Positions 16,182-25,243 are shown, counted from the first letter of the stretch. The stretch is DNA of 48,215 nt from Clostridia bacterium (GCA_017523925.1 JAFWVQ010000041.1:1-48215), one strand, 5' to 3'. Program-made: numbers and translations. Notes: generated by a model not told the origin, from the sequence alone.

Positions 16182-17009
16182 TTAAGAAATCTTGCTCCAT
16201 TTTTCAATCAGGTAGTTAACAAAAGCAGAACAAGTAATCAGCATGTACCTTGCATCTTCTGCATTTGCGCCTGTGAAATCAATGCTTCCATGACGTATCC
16301 CATGCTCGTCGTTAGTATAACCATACAGTGCTGAAAAAGCCTTTTCCATAGAAGGATGAATATGTACTCCTCGATCCTTTAACTTCGTGATGGCCTTTCC
16401 CAATGTTGCAGAAGGCCCAGACTGGCCGGTAATAATACAGCATATTGCTTCAACAGCACTTATGGATTCCTTTATCGAATTCTCATAATCCGGCCTTTGT
16501 CTGTCAGCATATAGTGATAGAGCCTTAGAAATATGCGTGTTTACGCTATTGTATTTCGTCTGCTTTGTTTCGCGTATTGTTGCCAATTCGGATTCATTGG
16601 TGATCGGAACTACAGTATTATCAAGTATTCTATATGCGGAAACTTCTTCACGCAATATCTTGTTAAAACTCGTGCTTATGGATTCGGCTTTTTCATTGTC
16701 ACAAATGCCTAAGTATTTCTCAATAAAGTCGAAAATAGTATACCACTTGCCGGACTTCAGAATAAACTCCTCAAGCCGTTTAGCATTTTTCTGCTTAATT
16801 ATTTTGTTTTCTGGGAACTCATATGGTACTCCCATTTCAATCATCATATCCTCGATTCCTGTTGTATACCCTTTCCAATCAAGAACATCGTATATGTCAA
16901 ATTCCTGTTGATAAAATCGAGTCCAAATGCGTCCGATAAGGTCTTTGCTAACGCATTCCAAATGAATCCCATCATCATTATATCCGTTTCTTCGTGAAAA
17001 GCAAGTCAT
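16182..17009 (-). CDS. AbiJ-like abortive-infection protein (AbiJ-NTD4 plus HEPN-like C-terminus)
   Basis: A 275-residue protein. The start FSRRNGY, followed by an acidic helix and GRIWTRFY, fits the AbiJ N-terminal domain 4. The C-terminal 120 residues are helical (YENSIKESISAVEAICCIITG, then TLGKAITKL) and end with TNDEHGIRHGSIDF at 232-245, the pattern seen in HEPN-type abortive-infection and apoptosis-like proteins, where the Arg-His pair is thought to be part of an RNase or RNA-binding site. It probably kills or stalls the cell, or cuts RNA, on phage infection. It starts 2 nt after hsdS, whose last codons carry its GGAGG site. Confidence 0.8.
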   Translation of the reverse strand: MTCFSRRNGYNDDGIHLECVSKDLIGRIWTRFYQQEFDIYDVLDWKGYTTGIEDMMIEMGVPYEFPENKIIKQKNAKRLEEFILKSGKWYTIFDFIEKYLGICDNEKAESISTSFNKILREEVSAYRILDNTVVPITNESELATIRETKQTKYNSVNTHISKALSLYADRQRPDYENSIKESISAVEAICCIITGQSGPSATLGKAITKLKDRGVHIHPSMEKAFSALYGYTNDEHGIRHGSIDFTGANAEDARYMLITCSAFVNYLIEKWSKIS

Positions 17010-17011
17010 AT

Positions 17012-18217
17012 TTACACCTCCAGTTTTCCACTCATCAAGCGCGGCAGAAGCAGGTCGCGCTGACGTGTCAAGTTTTCTTGCTTGTTAATCAGCATAATGA
17101 TATTCTTATGGATAAGTTCGATTATTTGATCGAAACGCTCCATTAAATCAGCATTGGGCTTAAGCGCCTTTGCATTTTTAATTGTGCCACGGTACAATTC
17201 CTGCTGATTAGTTGAACCAATACCCATATTCATAAACCAAGATTGCATTTCTTTAAGTGTCCAATAAAGATAGTGCTTGCCAACAGTTTCGGTTGCACGA
17301 ATCAATGTAACGTGCGAATCAAAAGTAGTGTTGGAGTATTCTCCGTACACCTGCCCTACACGCCCCAAAGTCCCCGTGCCAGTTGAGCAAATAACGGTAT
17401 CGCCGTCTTCAATGTTAAGTTCAGTTTTGAATTCCTTATTTTGCTTCCTCGCTTCACGAATATCCATAATGTTTTGGCGAATACATTTTTGGCTAATAAC
17501 CGTCAGCTCGCCATCATCGTCATAGTCAGGAGAAATACCACGCTGCAAAACAGCAGAAAGTGATTCAACAGTACAGTATTCCCACCCCTTCGGGATGCCG
17601 TTTTCAAACTCGGCGGTTTCGTGACCGGGGAAGCGGAAGCGGACGAACCACTCCTTATACAGGTTTTCCGCCATCTGCTCCAGCACCTTGATCCGCTTAT
17701 TGTTGACTTCAATTAGGTTATCGTAAGTGGAGAGGATTTGCGCAATCCTCTTTTGCATTTCATAGCTTACATAGGGAACTTCAAATCTGCCAAACGCCTT
17801 TGGGTTCATTCCCGGCTGTGCAGATCCACTTATATAGTTATTTACAAATCCGTAGTACTGCTGACTTTTAAGAACATGTTTCAAGTACTGCGGGAACAAC
17901 TCATTCTGCCTGTAGTAATATCTAACGAGATATGATGCAAAAACATAGTTTGAAAACCCTTTTGGAACAACAAGGTTATATCCGGTTGTTGCTCCAGTAC
18001 GGGCGATCAACAAATCGTTCTCGTTAACAAGGTATTGGGCTTTCTTCTCATCCGAAATAATGCAATATGGGACGCGATCTTTATCTACAAAGTATGGTAC
18101 TATATCCGTTATGCGCAAGTATTTAGCATCACCTGTTTCTGGAGATGTCTCATCCGCTGTATAACCATATTGTGTCTTTTCGATAAACGTCGAGAACTTT
18201 CGATACTCCATACTCAC
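17012..18217 (-). CDS. hsdS: type I restriction-modification specificity subunit
   Basis: A 401-residue recognition subunit with two target-recognition domains (about 1-150 and 205-350), each followed by a conserved helical spacer: NLIEVNNKRIKVLEQMAENL with FRFPGHE after the first, and IIMLINKQENLTRQRDLLLP after the second. The symmetry predicts a bipartite recognition site; the sequence recognised cannot be read from this. The ATG overlaps the hsdM stop by 4 nt, so the two are translationally coupled. The C-terminal codons CTG GAG GTG double as the ribosome binding site for the next gene. Confidence 0.95.
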   Translation of the reverse strand: MSMEYRKFSTFIEKTQYGYTADETSPETGDAKYLRITDIVPYFVDKDRVPYCIISDEKKAQYLVNENDLLIARTGATTGYNLVVPKGFSNYVFASYLVRYYYRQNELFPQYLKHVLKSQQYYGFVNNYISGSAQPGMNPKAFGRFEVPYVSYEMQKRIAQILSTYDNLIEVNNKRIKVLEQMAENLYKEWFVRFRFPGHETAEFENGIPKGWEYCTVESLSAVLQRGISPDYDDDGELTVISQKCIRQNIMDIREARKQNKEFKTELNIEDGDTVICSTGTGTLGRVGQVYGEYSNTTFDSHVTLIRATETVGKHYLYWTLKEMQSWFMNMGIGSTNQQELYRGTIKNAKALKPNADLMERFDQIIELIHKNIIMLINKQENLTRQRDLLLPRLMSGKLEV

Positions 18218-19953
18218 TCCCCAAACAGCCCCTTTATATTCTCCGCGATCTGCGCTTCAAGCGCCCTTGCCTCGTCATTCAGCTTTTCAAGCTCGCTATT
18301 CAGCCCGAGCATGGTATCCCTGAACTCCGCCTCGGTCATGCCGTCATCCTCTATGACCACGCCCACATAGCGCCCGGCGTTCAGCGAGTAATCCTGATCG
18401 ATTATGCCGTCCTCGCCCTCAAGCTTCGCCGCCTTGCAAAGCCCGATCACATCGCGGTAAACGCCGTTCGGAAAGCGCTCATTGAGCCAATCGAGCTGGC
18501 TCTGCCAATAGGCCTTCGTTTTTATCTCCTTATCATCGGTCGTTTCGGGCGCGGCTTCAAGCTCGGCCTCGTATTCCTTGACAAGCGCGACGAACGATTC
18601 CGTGTCGCCGTTATAAAGCCTTGTGATGATGCCGAGGTTCTTTATCTGCTCATCGCTGAATTTGCGGTGCGCGCGGTCGATCTGAGTGAACACATTTCGC
18701 GCATCTATAAAGAGTATCTCGTCCTTTTTATCCGTTTGCGGCTTGTTCCTATCAAAAAACCAAAGCGTTGCGGGCAGGGTAACGGAAGCGAACATATTCG
18801 AGGGCAGCGTTACCATTTGGCTGATTATGCCTTCCTCGATCAGCTTCTTTCTGATCTCATATTCGCTTTTGCCCGCATCGGAAGCGGAGTTTGCCATAAC
18901 GAGCGCCGCCTTGCCGTGCTCATTCAGCGCAGTTGCAAAATAGCCTATCCAAAGATAGTTCGCATTGGGAACGGTCTCCTTTTTATCCGAAGCCTTCTTT
19001 GCGGATTTGGTGGCGTTTCGCGGAACGCCGTAGGTGTTGAAACGGGGATCGCCGCTCACGCGGTCGAAGGAAACCTCGTCCACATTGAAGGGCGGATTCG
19101 CCATAACGTAATCGAACGCGCCGAAAGCGTTGTATGGATCGGAATAGAAGGAGTTTGCCTCGGTTATGTCGCCGCGAACATTGTTCAAAAGCAGATTCAT
19201 CTTCGCAAGCTTAACGGTGTCCGGCTCCTTCTCAACGCCGTAGCAGCGGAACTTCATTTGATCAGCCTTGCTCGCGTTGTGGTCGTGCATATAGCGCGCC
19301 GCCTGAACGAACATACCGCCCGAACCGCAGGCGGGATCGAGAAACTTTTTATCGCCGGGCTGGGGATCGAGCACTTCCACCATGTAGCGAACGACGGTTG
19401 CGGGCGTATAGAATGTGCCGCCGTCCTTGCCCTCCGCCAGCGCAAAATTGCCGATGAAGTATTCGTAGATCTCGCCGAAGATATCCACGGTGCAGTTTTC
19501 GGGAATATCCTTGAAAATGCGAACGATATTGGAAAGCAGCTCCGGCTCCTCCTCGGGAACGAGCTGGGCGTAAACCTCCTTGGGCAGAACGCCGTCCATC
19601 TTCGGATTCTCCGCTTCTATGGCAAGCATCGCTTTTTTAACAAGCTCCGCCTTTTCTGCGGTGTCCGGAGCATCGTTTATGAAGTCGTAATAAGCACATT
19701 CCGGCAGATAGAAGCCGCATTTTTCGATCGCGATCTCCTTGATCGGCTTTTCCATGCGCGTTCCGGAAAGGCGGGAGAATTCCGCATCGATCTCCGCCTT
19801 GTGCTGCTTGAAAAGAATGTCCGCATAGCGCAGGAAGATGAGGCCGAGGATCGGCTGCCCGTATTTGTTTGCCGCAAGATGCGCGCCGCTGCGAAGCACG
19901 TCCGCCGCGTGCCATAAGTTGGCTTTTAATGTTTTGAGTTCTTTGTCGGTCAT
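18214..19953 (-). CDS. hsdM: type I restriction-modification DNA methyltransferase subunit
   Basis: A 579-residue N6-adenine methyltransferase. The N-terminal helical domain (LWHAADVLRSG) is followed by the catalytic domain with SAM motif DPACGSGGMF at 206-215 and motif IV NPPF at 286-289. The C-terminal helices should contact HsdS. Length and motifs are normal. It starts 18 nt after the unknown gene at 19972-20487 and is the third gene of the long leftward operon. GC content and codon use agree with hsdR and differ from the AT-richer cargo genes. Confidence 0.97.
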   Translation of the reverse strand: MTDKELKTLKANLWHAADVLRSGAHLAANKYGQPILGLIFLRYADILFKQHKAEIDAEFSRLSGTRMEKPIKEIAIEKCGFYLPECAYYDFINDAPDTAEKAELVKKAMLAIEAENPKMDGVLPKEVYAQLVPEEEPELLSNIVRIFKDIPENCTVDIFGEIYEYFIGNFALAEGKDGGTFYTPATVVRYMVEVLDPQPGDKKFLDPACGSGGMFVQAARYMHDHNASKADQMKFRCYGVEKEPDTVKLAKMNLLLNNVRGDITEANSFYSDPYNAFGAFDYVMANPPFNVDEVSFDRVSGDPRFNTYGVPRNATKSAKKASDKKETVPNANYLWIGYFATALNEHGKAALVMANSASDAGKSEYEIRKKLIEEGIISQMVTLPSNMFASVTLPATLWFFDRNKPQTDKKDEILFIDARNVFTQIDRAHRKFSDEQIKNLGIITRLYNGDTESFVALVKEYEAELEAAPETTDDKEIKTKAYWQSQLDWLNERFPNGVYRDVIGLCKAAKLEGEDGIIDQDYSLNAGRYVGVVIEDDGMTEAEFRDTMLGLNSELEKLNDEARALEAQIAENIKGLFGE

Positions 19954-19971
19954 GGTCGGGTCTCCTGAAAA

Positions 19972-20487
19972 TCAAATGTAGTTCTCTGCAACCAGGCTGT
20001 CAAGCGTTTCTTTGAAGCCCGATTTCGTAATTTTCAAGTTCTTTCCTGCGGTTAAGCGGATTATTCGCGGATATAATTCGGAATGCTTTTCCATATCGGC
20101 GATGGCGCTTCCGCTGTCGTTTGTTCCCGCGGTGCTGTGCGGCATCGGGCCGACAAGCACAACGCGGTATTTATCGGAGTATTGAAGCTTACGAAAATTA
20201 TACTTCTGAATCGCCTCATAATCAAGGCAGAATTCAAATCTGTTTTTATCAAGGCCGAGTTTGCCGGCGATAGCTAAAAGGTGATCCTCATGCACATCGG
20301 ATGCGCCGAGAACAACGATCTTTCCATCACGGCTTCCGAATTGCGCTTGCGGCTCGATAAGATCGTGCATACCGAGCGAAGAAAGCAGTTTGTCAAGATC
20401 GCCCCTTCGGTTTGCTTCAAGCACACGGATTCGGATATCATCAAGAAGTTGCTCTATTTCTTCAATTCCGAGAATCTGCATATTCAC
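19972..20487 (-). CDS. unknown protein paired with the NYPF methyltransferase
   Basis: A 171-residue soluble protein. The N-terminal 45 residues are helical (IEEIEQLLDDIRIRVLEANRR). The rest looks like an alpha/beta fold with IVVLGASDVHEDHLLAIAGKLGL and YRVVLVGPMPHST, strand-loop-helix patterns of a nucleotide-binding or sensor-like Rossmann domain. I cannot name a family. It starts 3 nt after the methyltransferase-fusion gene, which makes the two a likely functional pair, and it precedes hsdM by 18 nt. It could be a regulator, a nuclease partner or a structural subunit; the sequence does not decide. Confidence 0.7.
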   Translation of the reverse strand: MNMQILGIEEIEQLLDDIRIRVLEANRRGDLDKLLSSLGMHDLIEPQAQFGSRDGKIVVLGASDVHEDHLLAIAGKLGLDKNRFEFCLDYEAIQKYNFRKLQYSDKYRVVLVGPMPHSTAGTNDSGSAIADMEKHSELYPRIIRLTAGKNLKITKSGFKETLDSLVAENYI

Positions 20488-20490
20488 CCC

Positions 20491-22221
20491 TTAATTATCG
20501 TAAATATGGCTCAGTTCCTCATAGGCGCGCTGCAGTTTTCTTTTATACAGCTCGATCTCATCGACCTTCGCGCGATAACGTACCGCAATTTCGCGCTGAA
20601 TTTCAATCGGCAATCCGGGTATCATGATCTTTTTGAGCGATTCAATGCCGATGCTCGGTATCGTTGCGCCAACGGTGATGGATTTAAGCACCGCGATTCC
20701 TTTCTCGCTTTCAAGGAAGGCTTTAATAAAATACGGATCGGCCTTTTCTTCGTCTATCTCGATTATGTATAAATTGCCGTTTGCAAGAATCGTTTTCCCC
20801 TCCGGAACTTCGGCAACCGCGATTTTGAACGGAGCTCCGTTTTTGGAGAGAATAAGAGAGTGATTCTTAAGGCAATACTTTTGCTGATGCTCCTGTATCT
20901 CTTTTATGTACGGGAGATTCGCTTCGATCTGACCGTGCTGAATGTTTGCAAGCATCAGATATTGAAAGTCGGTCGGCTCTGCGGATACCATCTCGTCCAA
21001 GTCGCTCGCTTTGATTGGAGCGCCGCGTGTGATAGATTTGATCACAGATGCAAACGGAACTCCGTTTTCTATCTCGATGTTCTCGGTCAAATAGCGGGTG
21101 GGATTGATGACGTAATCATTTGATGCAAGTTCCTCGCTTGTTACGATCCTGCTGTATGCGGTTTCATGCGATACGGCATAAACGATACGCTCGATCTGCT
21201 GATCGGTGAAGGTATTGAGGCGACGGCCTTTATCACAAAGACCGGTTGCATCAACAAGCATTATATGTCCATTTCCTTCGCTGAGCACGATCATTGTGGT
21301 AGGAATGTTCGTGTTTTCAAACATTCTTTCGGGCAGGGCAATGACCGCCTCGATTTGCCCGTTTTCGATGAAATGCTTCCTCGCAGCTTTGTCAAGCGTA
21401 TTCCAGGTGCTGCCGTTAGTCATTATGGCAATAGCTTTGCCATTCGCTTTTAAGCATTCGACCAAAACTGCGTTGAAGATCCAATCGGATGAAACGCCTT
21501 TTGTTATGGCGGGAGTTTGCTGCGCGATGCGCTTCACCATACTGTTTTTGTCAAAACCAAGCTCTTTGAGCCTCAAGCCGAATGGATAATTCGAAAAAAT
21601 GTATTTATACTTATGCGTTGAAGGATCAATGTCAAGAATATTACCATGCTCAAGCGATGCATTGCATTCCAATATTTCGAGCCTTATTGAAGCGATCTCG
21701 AGGACTGATGCGTTGATATCAATTCCCGTGATTTCAACAGCGGGATTGCTGATGTAAGCCTCGATAGAAAACGCAGCGCTGCCGATGCCAAAATCTGCAA
21801 CTTCATCATCAGTTGCAAAGTCAAACAGCTTGCAAGCAAGTTTTGAAAGCGAAGCCGGGGTGCTGTCATCGCCGCCAAAACGCATTTCGCGGTCTTCATA
21901 AAAAAGAATGATGGATTTCAAGGCATTGGCACTAAAGCGATGCCTGAGTCCTGCTGCCATTGGCCAAATATCTCCAATGTAAGTTTCAAGGAAAGCTTTG
22001 CGATTCTCCGTCGCATTTATGGACGAACAGAAAGCATCAAAGGTATCCATGCATATTTCGCTGTTTTCGGCTTTACACAAAACATAAGCAGCCGCCACCA
22101 AAGTGTTTTTATCCGCATGATATGTTCCGCGAAGAATGTTTGCAATATTCCACGCCAGATGTTGCCCTTCGATGGTAAACAATTCCTTCAAGCTCAAATA
22201 CTCCTGTTGTTTCAAATCCAT
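20491..22221 (-). CDS. N6-methyltransferase-like protein fused to an HsdS-type recognition domain, motif IV NYPF
   Basis: A 576-residue protein and first gene of the defence operon. About 1-105 is an alpha-helical lead. Residues 110-370 form a SAM methyltransferase domain with VADFGIGSAAF (141-151) as motif I, GIDIN (166-170) as motif II, and SNYPFG (210-215) at motif IV, where N6-adenine methyltransferases normally have NPPF/Y. Residues 380-576 look like one HsdS target-recognition domain with a terminal coiled helix (EIQREIAVRYRAKVDEIELY). The arrangement is an HsdM-HsdS half-fusion without a nuclease. The first Pro of motif IV is replaced by Tyr while Asn and the aromatic are kept, so activity is uncertain. 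AGGCAGG precedes the ATG. A strong promoter and a palindrome lie just upstream. Confidence 0.82.
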   Translation of the reverse strand: MDLKQQEYLSLKELFTIEGQHLAWNIANILRGTYHADKNTLVAAAYVLCKAENSEICMDTFDAFCSSINATENRKAFLETYIGDIWPMAAGLRHRFSANALKSIILFYEDREMRFGGDDSTPASLSKLACKLFDFATDDEVADFGIGSAAFSIEAYISNPAVEITGIDINASVLEIASIRLEILECNASLEHGNILDIDPSTHKYKYIFSNYPFGLRLKELGFDKNSMVKRIAQQTPAITKGVSSDWIFNAVLVECLKANGKAIAIMTNGSTWNTLDKAARKHFIENGQIEAVIALPERMFENTNIPTTMIVLSEGNGHIMLVDATGLCDKGRRLNTFTDQQIERIVYAVSHETAYSRIVTSEELASNDYVINPTRYLTENIEIENGVPFASVIKSITRGAPIKASDLDEMVSAEPTDFQYLMLANIQHGQIEANLPYIKEIQEHQQKYCLKNHSLILSKNGAPFKIAVAEVPEGKTILANGNLYIIEIDEEKADPYFIKAFLESEKGIAVLKSITVGATIPSIGIESLKKIMIPGLPIEIQREIAVRYRAKVDEIELYKRKLQRAYEELSHIYDN

Positions 22222-22240
22222 TACCTGCCTTTCGAGAGAT

Positions 22241-22254
22241 AGCGGTCAACCGCT
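22241..22254. promoter_or_regulatory. AGCGGT-N2-ACCGCT palindrome just downstream of the operon promoter
   Basis: A perfect 6-bp inverted repeat with a 2-nt centre, between the -10 box (22264-22269) and the start codon (22221). Its position at or just after the transcription start suits an operator for a repressor or controller protein. No dedicated controller gene was recognised in the operon. Confidence 0.55.
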
Positions 22255-22263
22255 TGCATGGTT

Positions 22264-22293
22264 ATTATAAGCCAAACCAGATCGACTTGTCAA
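22264..22293 (-). promoter_or_regulatory. main promoter of the defence operon
   Basis: Minus strand TTGACA (22288-22293), 18-nt spacer, TATAAT (22264-22269), 43 nt before the first start codon. I found no other strong promoter inside the operon before the AlbA_2 gene. Confidence 0.85.
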
Positions 22294-22440
22294 GAGGTTT
22301 TGAGAAAATATTTTTTGGTTTTTAATAGTCTGTAAATATCGCTTGATGAAACGCCTTGTTGACGAAGGAAAGCTAGGAGCTAAAAACAAAGACCGTTACG
22401 CGAAACAGCGCATATGACAGCAAGAAACAAACACATATCT

Positions 22441-22487
22441 AAAACAAAACTCGGTACTATAAAGCTCCAGATTCACAGTACCGAGTT
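22441..22487 (-). terminator. intrinsic terminator after padR
   Basis: An 11-bp perfect stem (arms 22448-22458 and 22477-22487, 18-nt loop). On the minus strand it is followed by TTTTGTTTT. It lies 80 nt after the padR stop and insulates the defence operon from padR. Confidence 0.8.
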
Positions 22488-22566
22488 CGTATTAAATTGT
22501 TTCCCGTATCGACTTACCCACCTGTCACATAGTTTCCCTATGACACGGTGCGGCTACGCGTTTTTC

Positions 22567-22899
22567 TCATTCCATCAGTTCCTTGAATATCTCAGATATC
22601 TCTGCATATTCCCTTCGCGTTTTCTCAAGGTATTCGCGCCCCTCCCCTGTTATCGAATAATAGCTTCTTGCGCGCCCCTCGGCGACCTCGGTGGACGATA
22701 TCTCGATATAGCCCTGCTCCTCAAGGCGGTACAGCACGGGGTAGAGTATGGATATTGTGTAGCGGCCTTCGCTTTTTTCCTTCAGCGCGGCGGATATCTC
22801 ATAGCCGTACATCGGTCTTTCCGAAAGAAAGCGCAGCACGATGAGCGGGCTTGTGGCCCGCTTGAAATACGATATAAAGGAATGACCTGTATCGGGCAT
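22567..22899 (-). CDS. PadR-family transcriptional regulator
   Basis: A 110-residue winged-helix repressor. SPLIVLRFLSERPMYGYEI is the typical PadR entry helix, followed by the recognition region (ISILYPVLYRLEEQGYIE) and the wing (GRARSYYSITGEGREYL), then a short C-terminal dimerisation helix, placing it in the small PadR-s2 type. It is divergent from a three-gene ABC transporter with a shared 150-bp control region. PadR proteins next to FtsX-type transporters usually repress them and themselves until a toxic ligand binds; that role is inferred here from position. Confidence 0.92.
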   Translation of the reverse strand: MPDTGHSFISYFKRATSPLIVLRFLSERPMYGYEISAALKEKSEGRYTISILYPVLYRLEEQGYIEISSTEVAEGRARSYYSITGEGREYLEKTRREYAEISEIFKELME

Positions 22900-22952
22900 C
22901 CTCTAATCCTCCGTTTGCCGCCTCGCGGCATTTTTACATATTTTCAAGCCAT

Positions 22953-22980
22953 ATTATAGCACAAATTTTGATTTTATCAA
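22953..22980 (-). promoter_or_regulatory. padR promoter
   Basis: Minus strand TTGATA (22975-22980), 16-nt spacer, TATAAT (22953-22958). It overlaps the left half of an inverted repeat TCAAT-N7-ATTGA (22977-22993), a candidate PadR operator shared with the divergent promoter. Confidence 0.65.
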
Positions 22981-22989
22981 TATATAGCA

Positions 22990-23017
22990 TTGACAAGTAT
23001 AAAGGGTATGTGATAAA
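22990..23017 (+). promoter_or_regulatory. promoter of the FtsX-type ABC transporter operon
   Basis: Plus strand TTGACA (22990-22995), 16-nt spacer, GATAAA (23012-23017). The -35 lies inside the candidate PadR operator, so binding there would block both directions. Confidence 0.6.
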
Positions 23018-23055
23018 CTTGAAGCAAACAAACGGTAAAAAAGGAGGTTCGCCCC

Positions 23056-25242
23056 TTGGATATTACAAAAAGACTGTTTAGAAGGCCCGTTTCAACGGCT
23101 GTTTGGGTCGCCGTGCTGACTCTTGCCGCGCTGCTTATCGGCGTTGGCGCATCGGTGCTGCACGCCGCGCACGCCATGAGTCGGGAGTTCGACTCCAAGC
23201 AAATGACCATCGCCGTTCACAGGCTCCCTCGTGAACAAAACGAAGACGGCACCTTTACCACCACCGGCGATCTTCAAAGCGGCCCGTTGTACGATGATGA
23301 TATAGCCTATCTTCGTTCGCTGCCGCAGGTGAAGGATATCGATCTGCGCTATCTTTCGGGCGCATATATCGAGGGCGTTTACACGAAGCTCGGCCTCGCC
23401 GATTTCTATGGAAGGAAGCAAGACAACGGCTTGGGGGTGAACGACGGCAGCAACGGCGTGGTGCTGATCGGCGAAGTCGAAAGCGCCTTCACTCTGAATT
23501 TCGGCAGCGTAACACGCTACGATCTCTCCGCTTTCGGGCTCGGAAGCTCTGTTGGCGCAAGATACAACTGCGCCATTCTCCGCGTGGAGGATGCGATAGT
23601 TATGCACCCCGATTACCCGCTTTACTCGCGCTATGACGGCGATGAGGATTATACAGGCAGAGTTACGCTTATGTTCCCCGCCTTTGGCGACGGCAGGACC
23701 TCCTTCTTCAAGGTCGGCAAGCGCTACGCGGTGCGCGGCGCTTACGATCCGATGCCGTCGGGCTATGGTGAGGATTATCCCATCGGCAAGGAGCCTTTAT
23801 GTCCGAACGTCAATCTTATCAGCGAGAGCCTTTTAAGCGCATTTATCGAGGGCGATTCCCTCGCCTGTTATCGCGTTATCGAAGCCGACTGGAATAATGT
23901 GATAGATCCTTTCACCGGCGAGATCGCCTTAGGCCATGCCACCCCCGTTCTATCAAGGGGCGATCGCGTACCCGTTGCCGTGGAGTGGAATGGCACCGCC
24001 GAGGAGCTTGCAAAGGACGAGGTTTGGGGGAAATTTATCGAAGAATACCGCATGGCGCAATGCTCCTTCCCCGTGCTCGGAACGAACCGCCTTGAAAGCA
24101 TGTATTCCTTCGTTCAGAATGAGGCGAGCATAGTTCAGGGTCGAAGCTTCACCAAGGACGAATACGATACAGGCGCGAAGGTGCTGGTGATGGACGAAGG
24201 CGTGGCGAGCAGCGCCGGACTCTCCGTGGGCGACAAGGTTTCCATAAAGCAGTTCCGCCCCGCCATTGGCTACGATGAGGGCAATCAATCCTTCCATAAC
24301 GACTTCTACTCTGCATCCGATGAATATAACAACCCAACGCTCGGCAGCAACGTGTTCTTCCACGGCCTGCCCGAGGGCGAGGCGGAGGAATTCACGATAG
24401 TCGGCCTTTACCGCATCGAAAACGAGTGGAAGGATGCCCTTTGCTCCTTCACGCCAAACACGCTTTTCATGCCCCGCGCGGCGCAGACGGAGCTTGCCTG
24501 CGGCGGCCCCTCGAAGAATCTCGGCACTGAGCCCATCTCCCAATTCGATGCGGAAGGAAACGAGACCCAAGTGATACTGCCCCGGCTGATACTGCCCCGG
24601 CTTGAGATGGGCGGAGTTTGCGGCGTTTATATGTCCATAATACTCAAAAACGGCAGTATGAACGAGTTTCTTGAAAGGCTCGAGGCCGACTGCGAATATG
24701 AGAATATTCCGTTTGGCGAGGATGGGTACTTTGTAAAGCGAGTAAAGGGGCTGAACAACAAAACCTTCTTCTGCTTCGATCAGGGCTACGAGGCGGTCAA
24801 AGCCTCCGTTGAGGGCGTTTGGGCATCCGCGCTGAAGCTGCTCGGTATGACGAGCGCGCTTGCGCTGCTGCTGTTCATCGCGTATCTGCTTTTGTATCAG
24901 GCGCCGGAGCGAAGAACGCTCGGCATAATGCGCTCGCTCGGCGCAAAGCCGCAGCGCACGAGGCGGTATCTTTTCATAAGCGGGCTTGTGCTCGCCGCTG
25001 TCGGAATAGCCATCGGCACGGCGCTTTCGGCGGCGTTTGCAAATCTGATAGCGGATAAGCTTGCGGGAGCCTTGATGGGCGAGAACGCCGAGCTTATGCG
25101 CGAATCGCTCGCCGGGGACAGGCTTCCCGCTTGGCTGTACGCGCTGATCGCGCTTATCGAGCTGATAATCGCCGCCGTTCTGCTCCATGCGCATGCGGCG
25201 CACCTGTCGAAAAAAGAGCCGAGAAAGCTGCTGGTGAAATGA
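23056..25242 (+). CDS. FtsX-like ABC transporter permease (large)
   Basis: A 728-residue membrane protein of the MacB/FtsX type. One membrane helix near 16-40, a very large extracytoplasmic region (about 45-590), then three helices (about 594-617, 635-665 and 690-713), the classic FtsX arrangement. It starts at a TTG with AAGGAGG 8 nt upstream. Together with the second permease and the ATPase downstream it should form a mechanotransmission or peptide/drug-efflux transporter, not an importer. The stop is 1 nt before the next start codon. Substrate unknown; PadR control suggests an antimicrobial or cell-envelope stress signal. Confidence 0.88.
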   Translation: MDITKRLFRRPVSTAVWVAVLTLAALLIGVGASVLHAAHAMSREFDSKQMTIAVHRLPREQNEDGTFTTTGDLQSGPLYDDDIAYLRSLPQVKDIDLRYLSGAYIEGVYTKLGLADFYGRKQDNGLGVNDGSNGVVLIGEVESAFTLNFGSVTRYDLSAFGLGSSVGARYNCAILRVEDAIVMHPDYPLYSRYDGDEDYTGRVTLMFPAFGDGRTSFFKVGKRYAVRGAYDPMPSGYGEDYPIGKEPLCPNVNLISESLLSAFIEGDSLACYRVIEADWNNVIDPFTGEIALGHATPVLSRGDRVPVAVEWNGTAEELAKDEVWGKFIEEYRMAQCSFPVLGTNRLESMYSFVQNEASIVQGRSFTKDEYDTGAKVLVMDEGVASSAGLSVGDKVSIKQFRPAIGYDEGNQSFHNDFYSASDEYNNPTLGSNVFFHGLPEGEAEEFTIVGLYRIENEWKDALCSFTPNTLFMPRAAQTELACGGPSKNLGTEPISQFDAEGNETQVILPRLILPRLEMGGVCGVYMSIILKNGSMNEFLERLEADCEYENIPFGEDGYFVKRVKGLNNKTFFCFDQGYEAVKASVEGVWASALKLLGMTSALALLLFIAYLLLYQAPERRTLGIMRSLGAKPQRTRRYLFISGLVLAAVGIAIGTALSAAFANLIADKLAGALMGENAELMRESLAGDRLPAWLYALIALIELIIAAVLLHAHAAHLSKKEPRKLLVK

Positions 25243-25243
25243 T

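Noticed and set aside
22346..22417. Short frame (23 codons) starting MKRLVDEGKLG with a winged-helix-like look
   Set aside because: No ribosome binding site and too short to judge; perhaps a remnant between the defence operon and padR.
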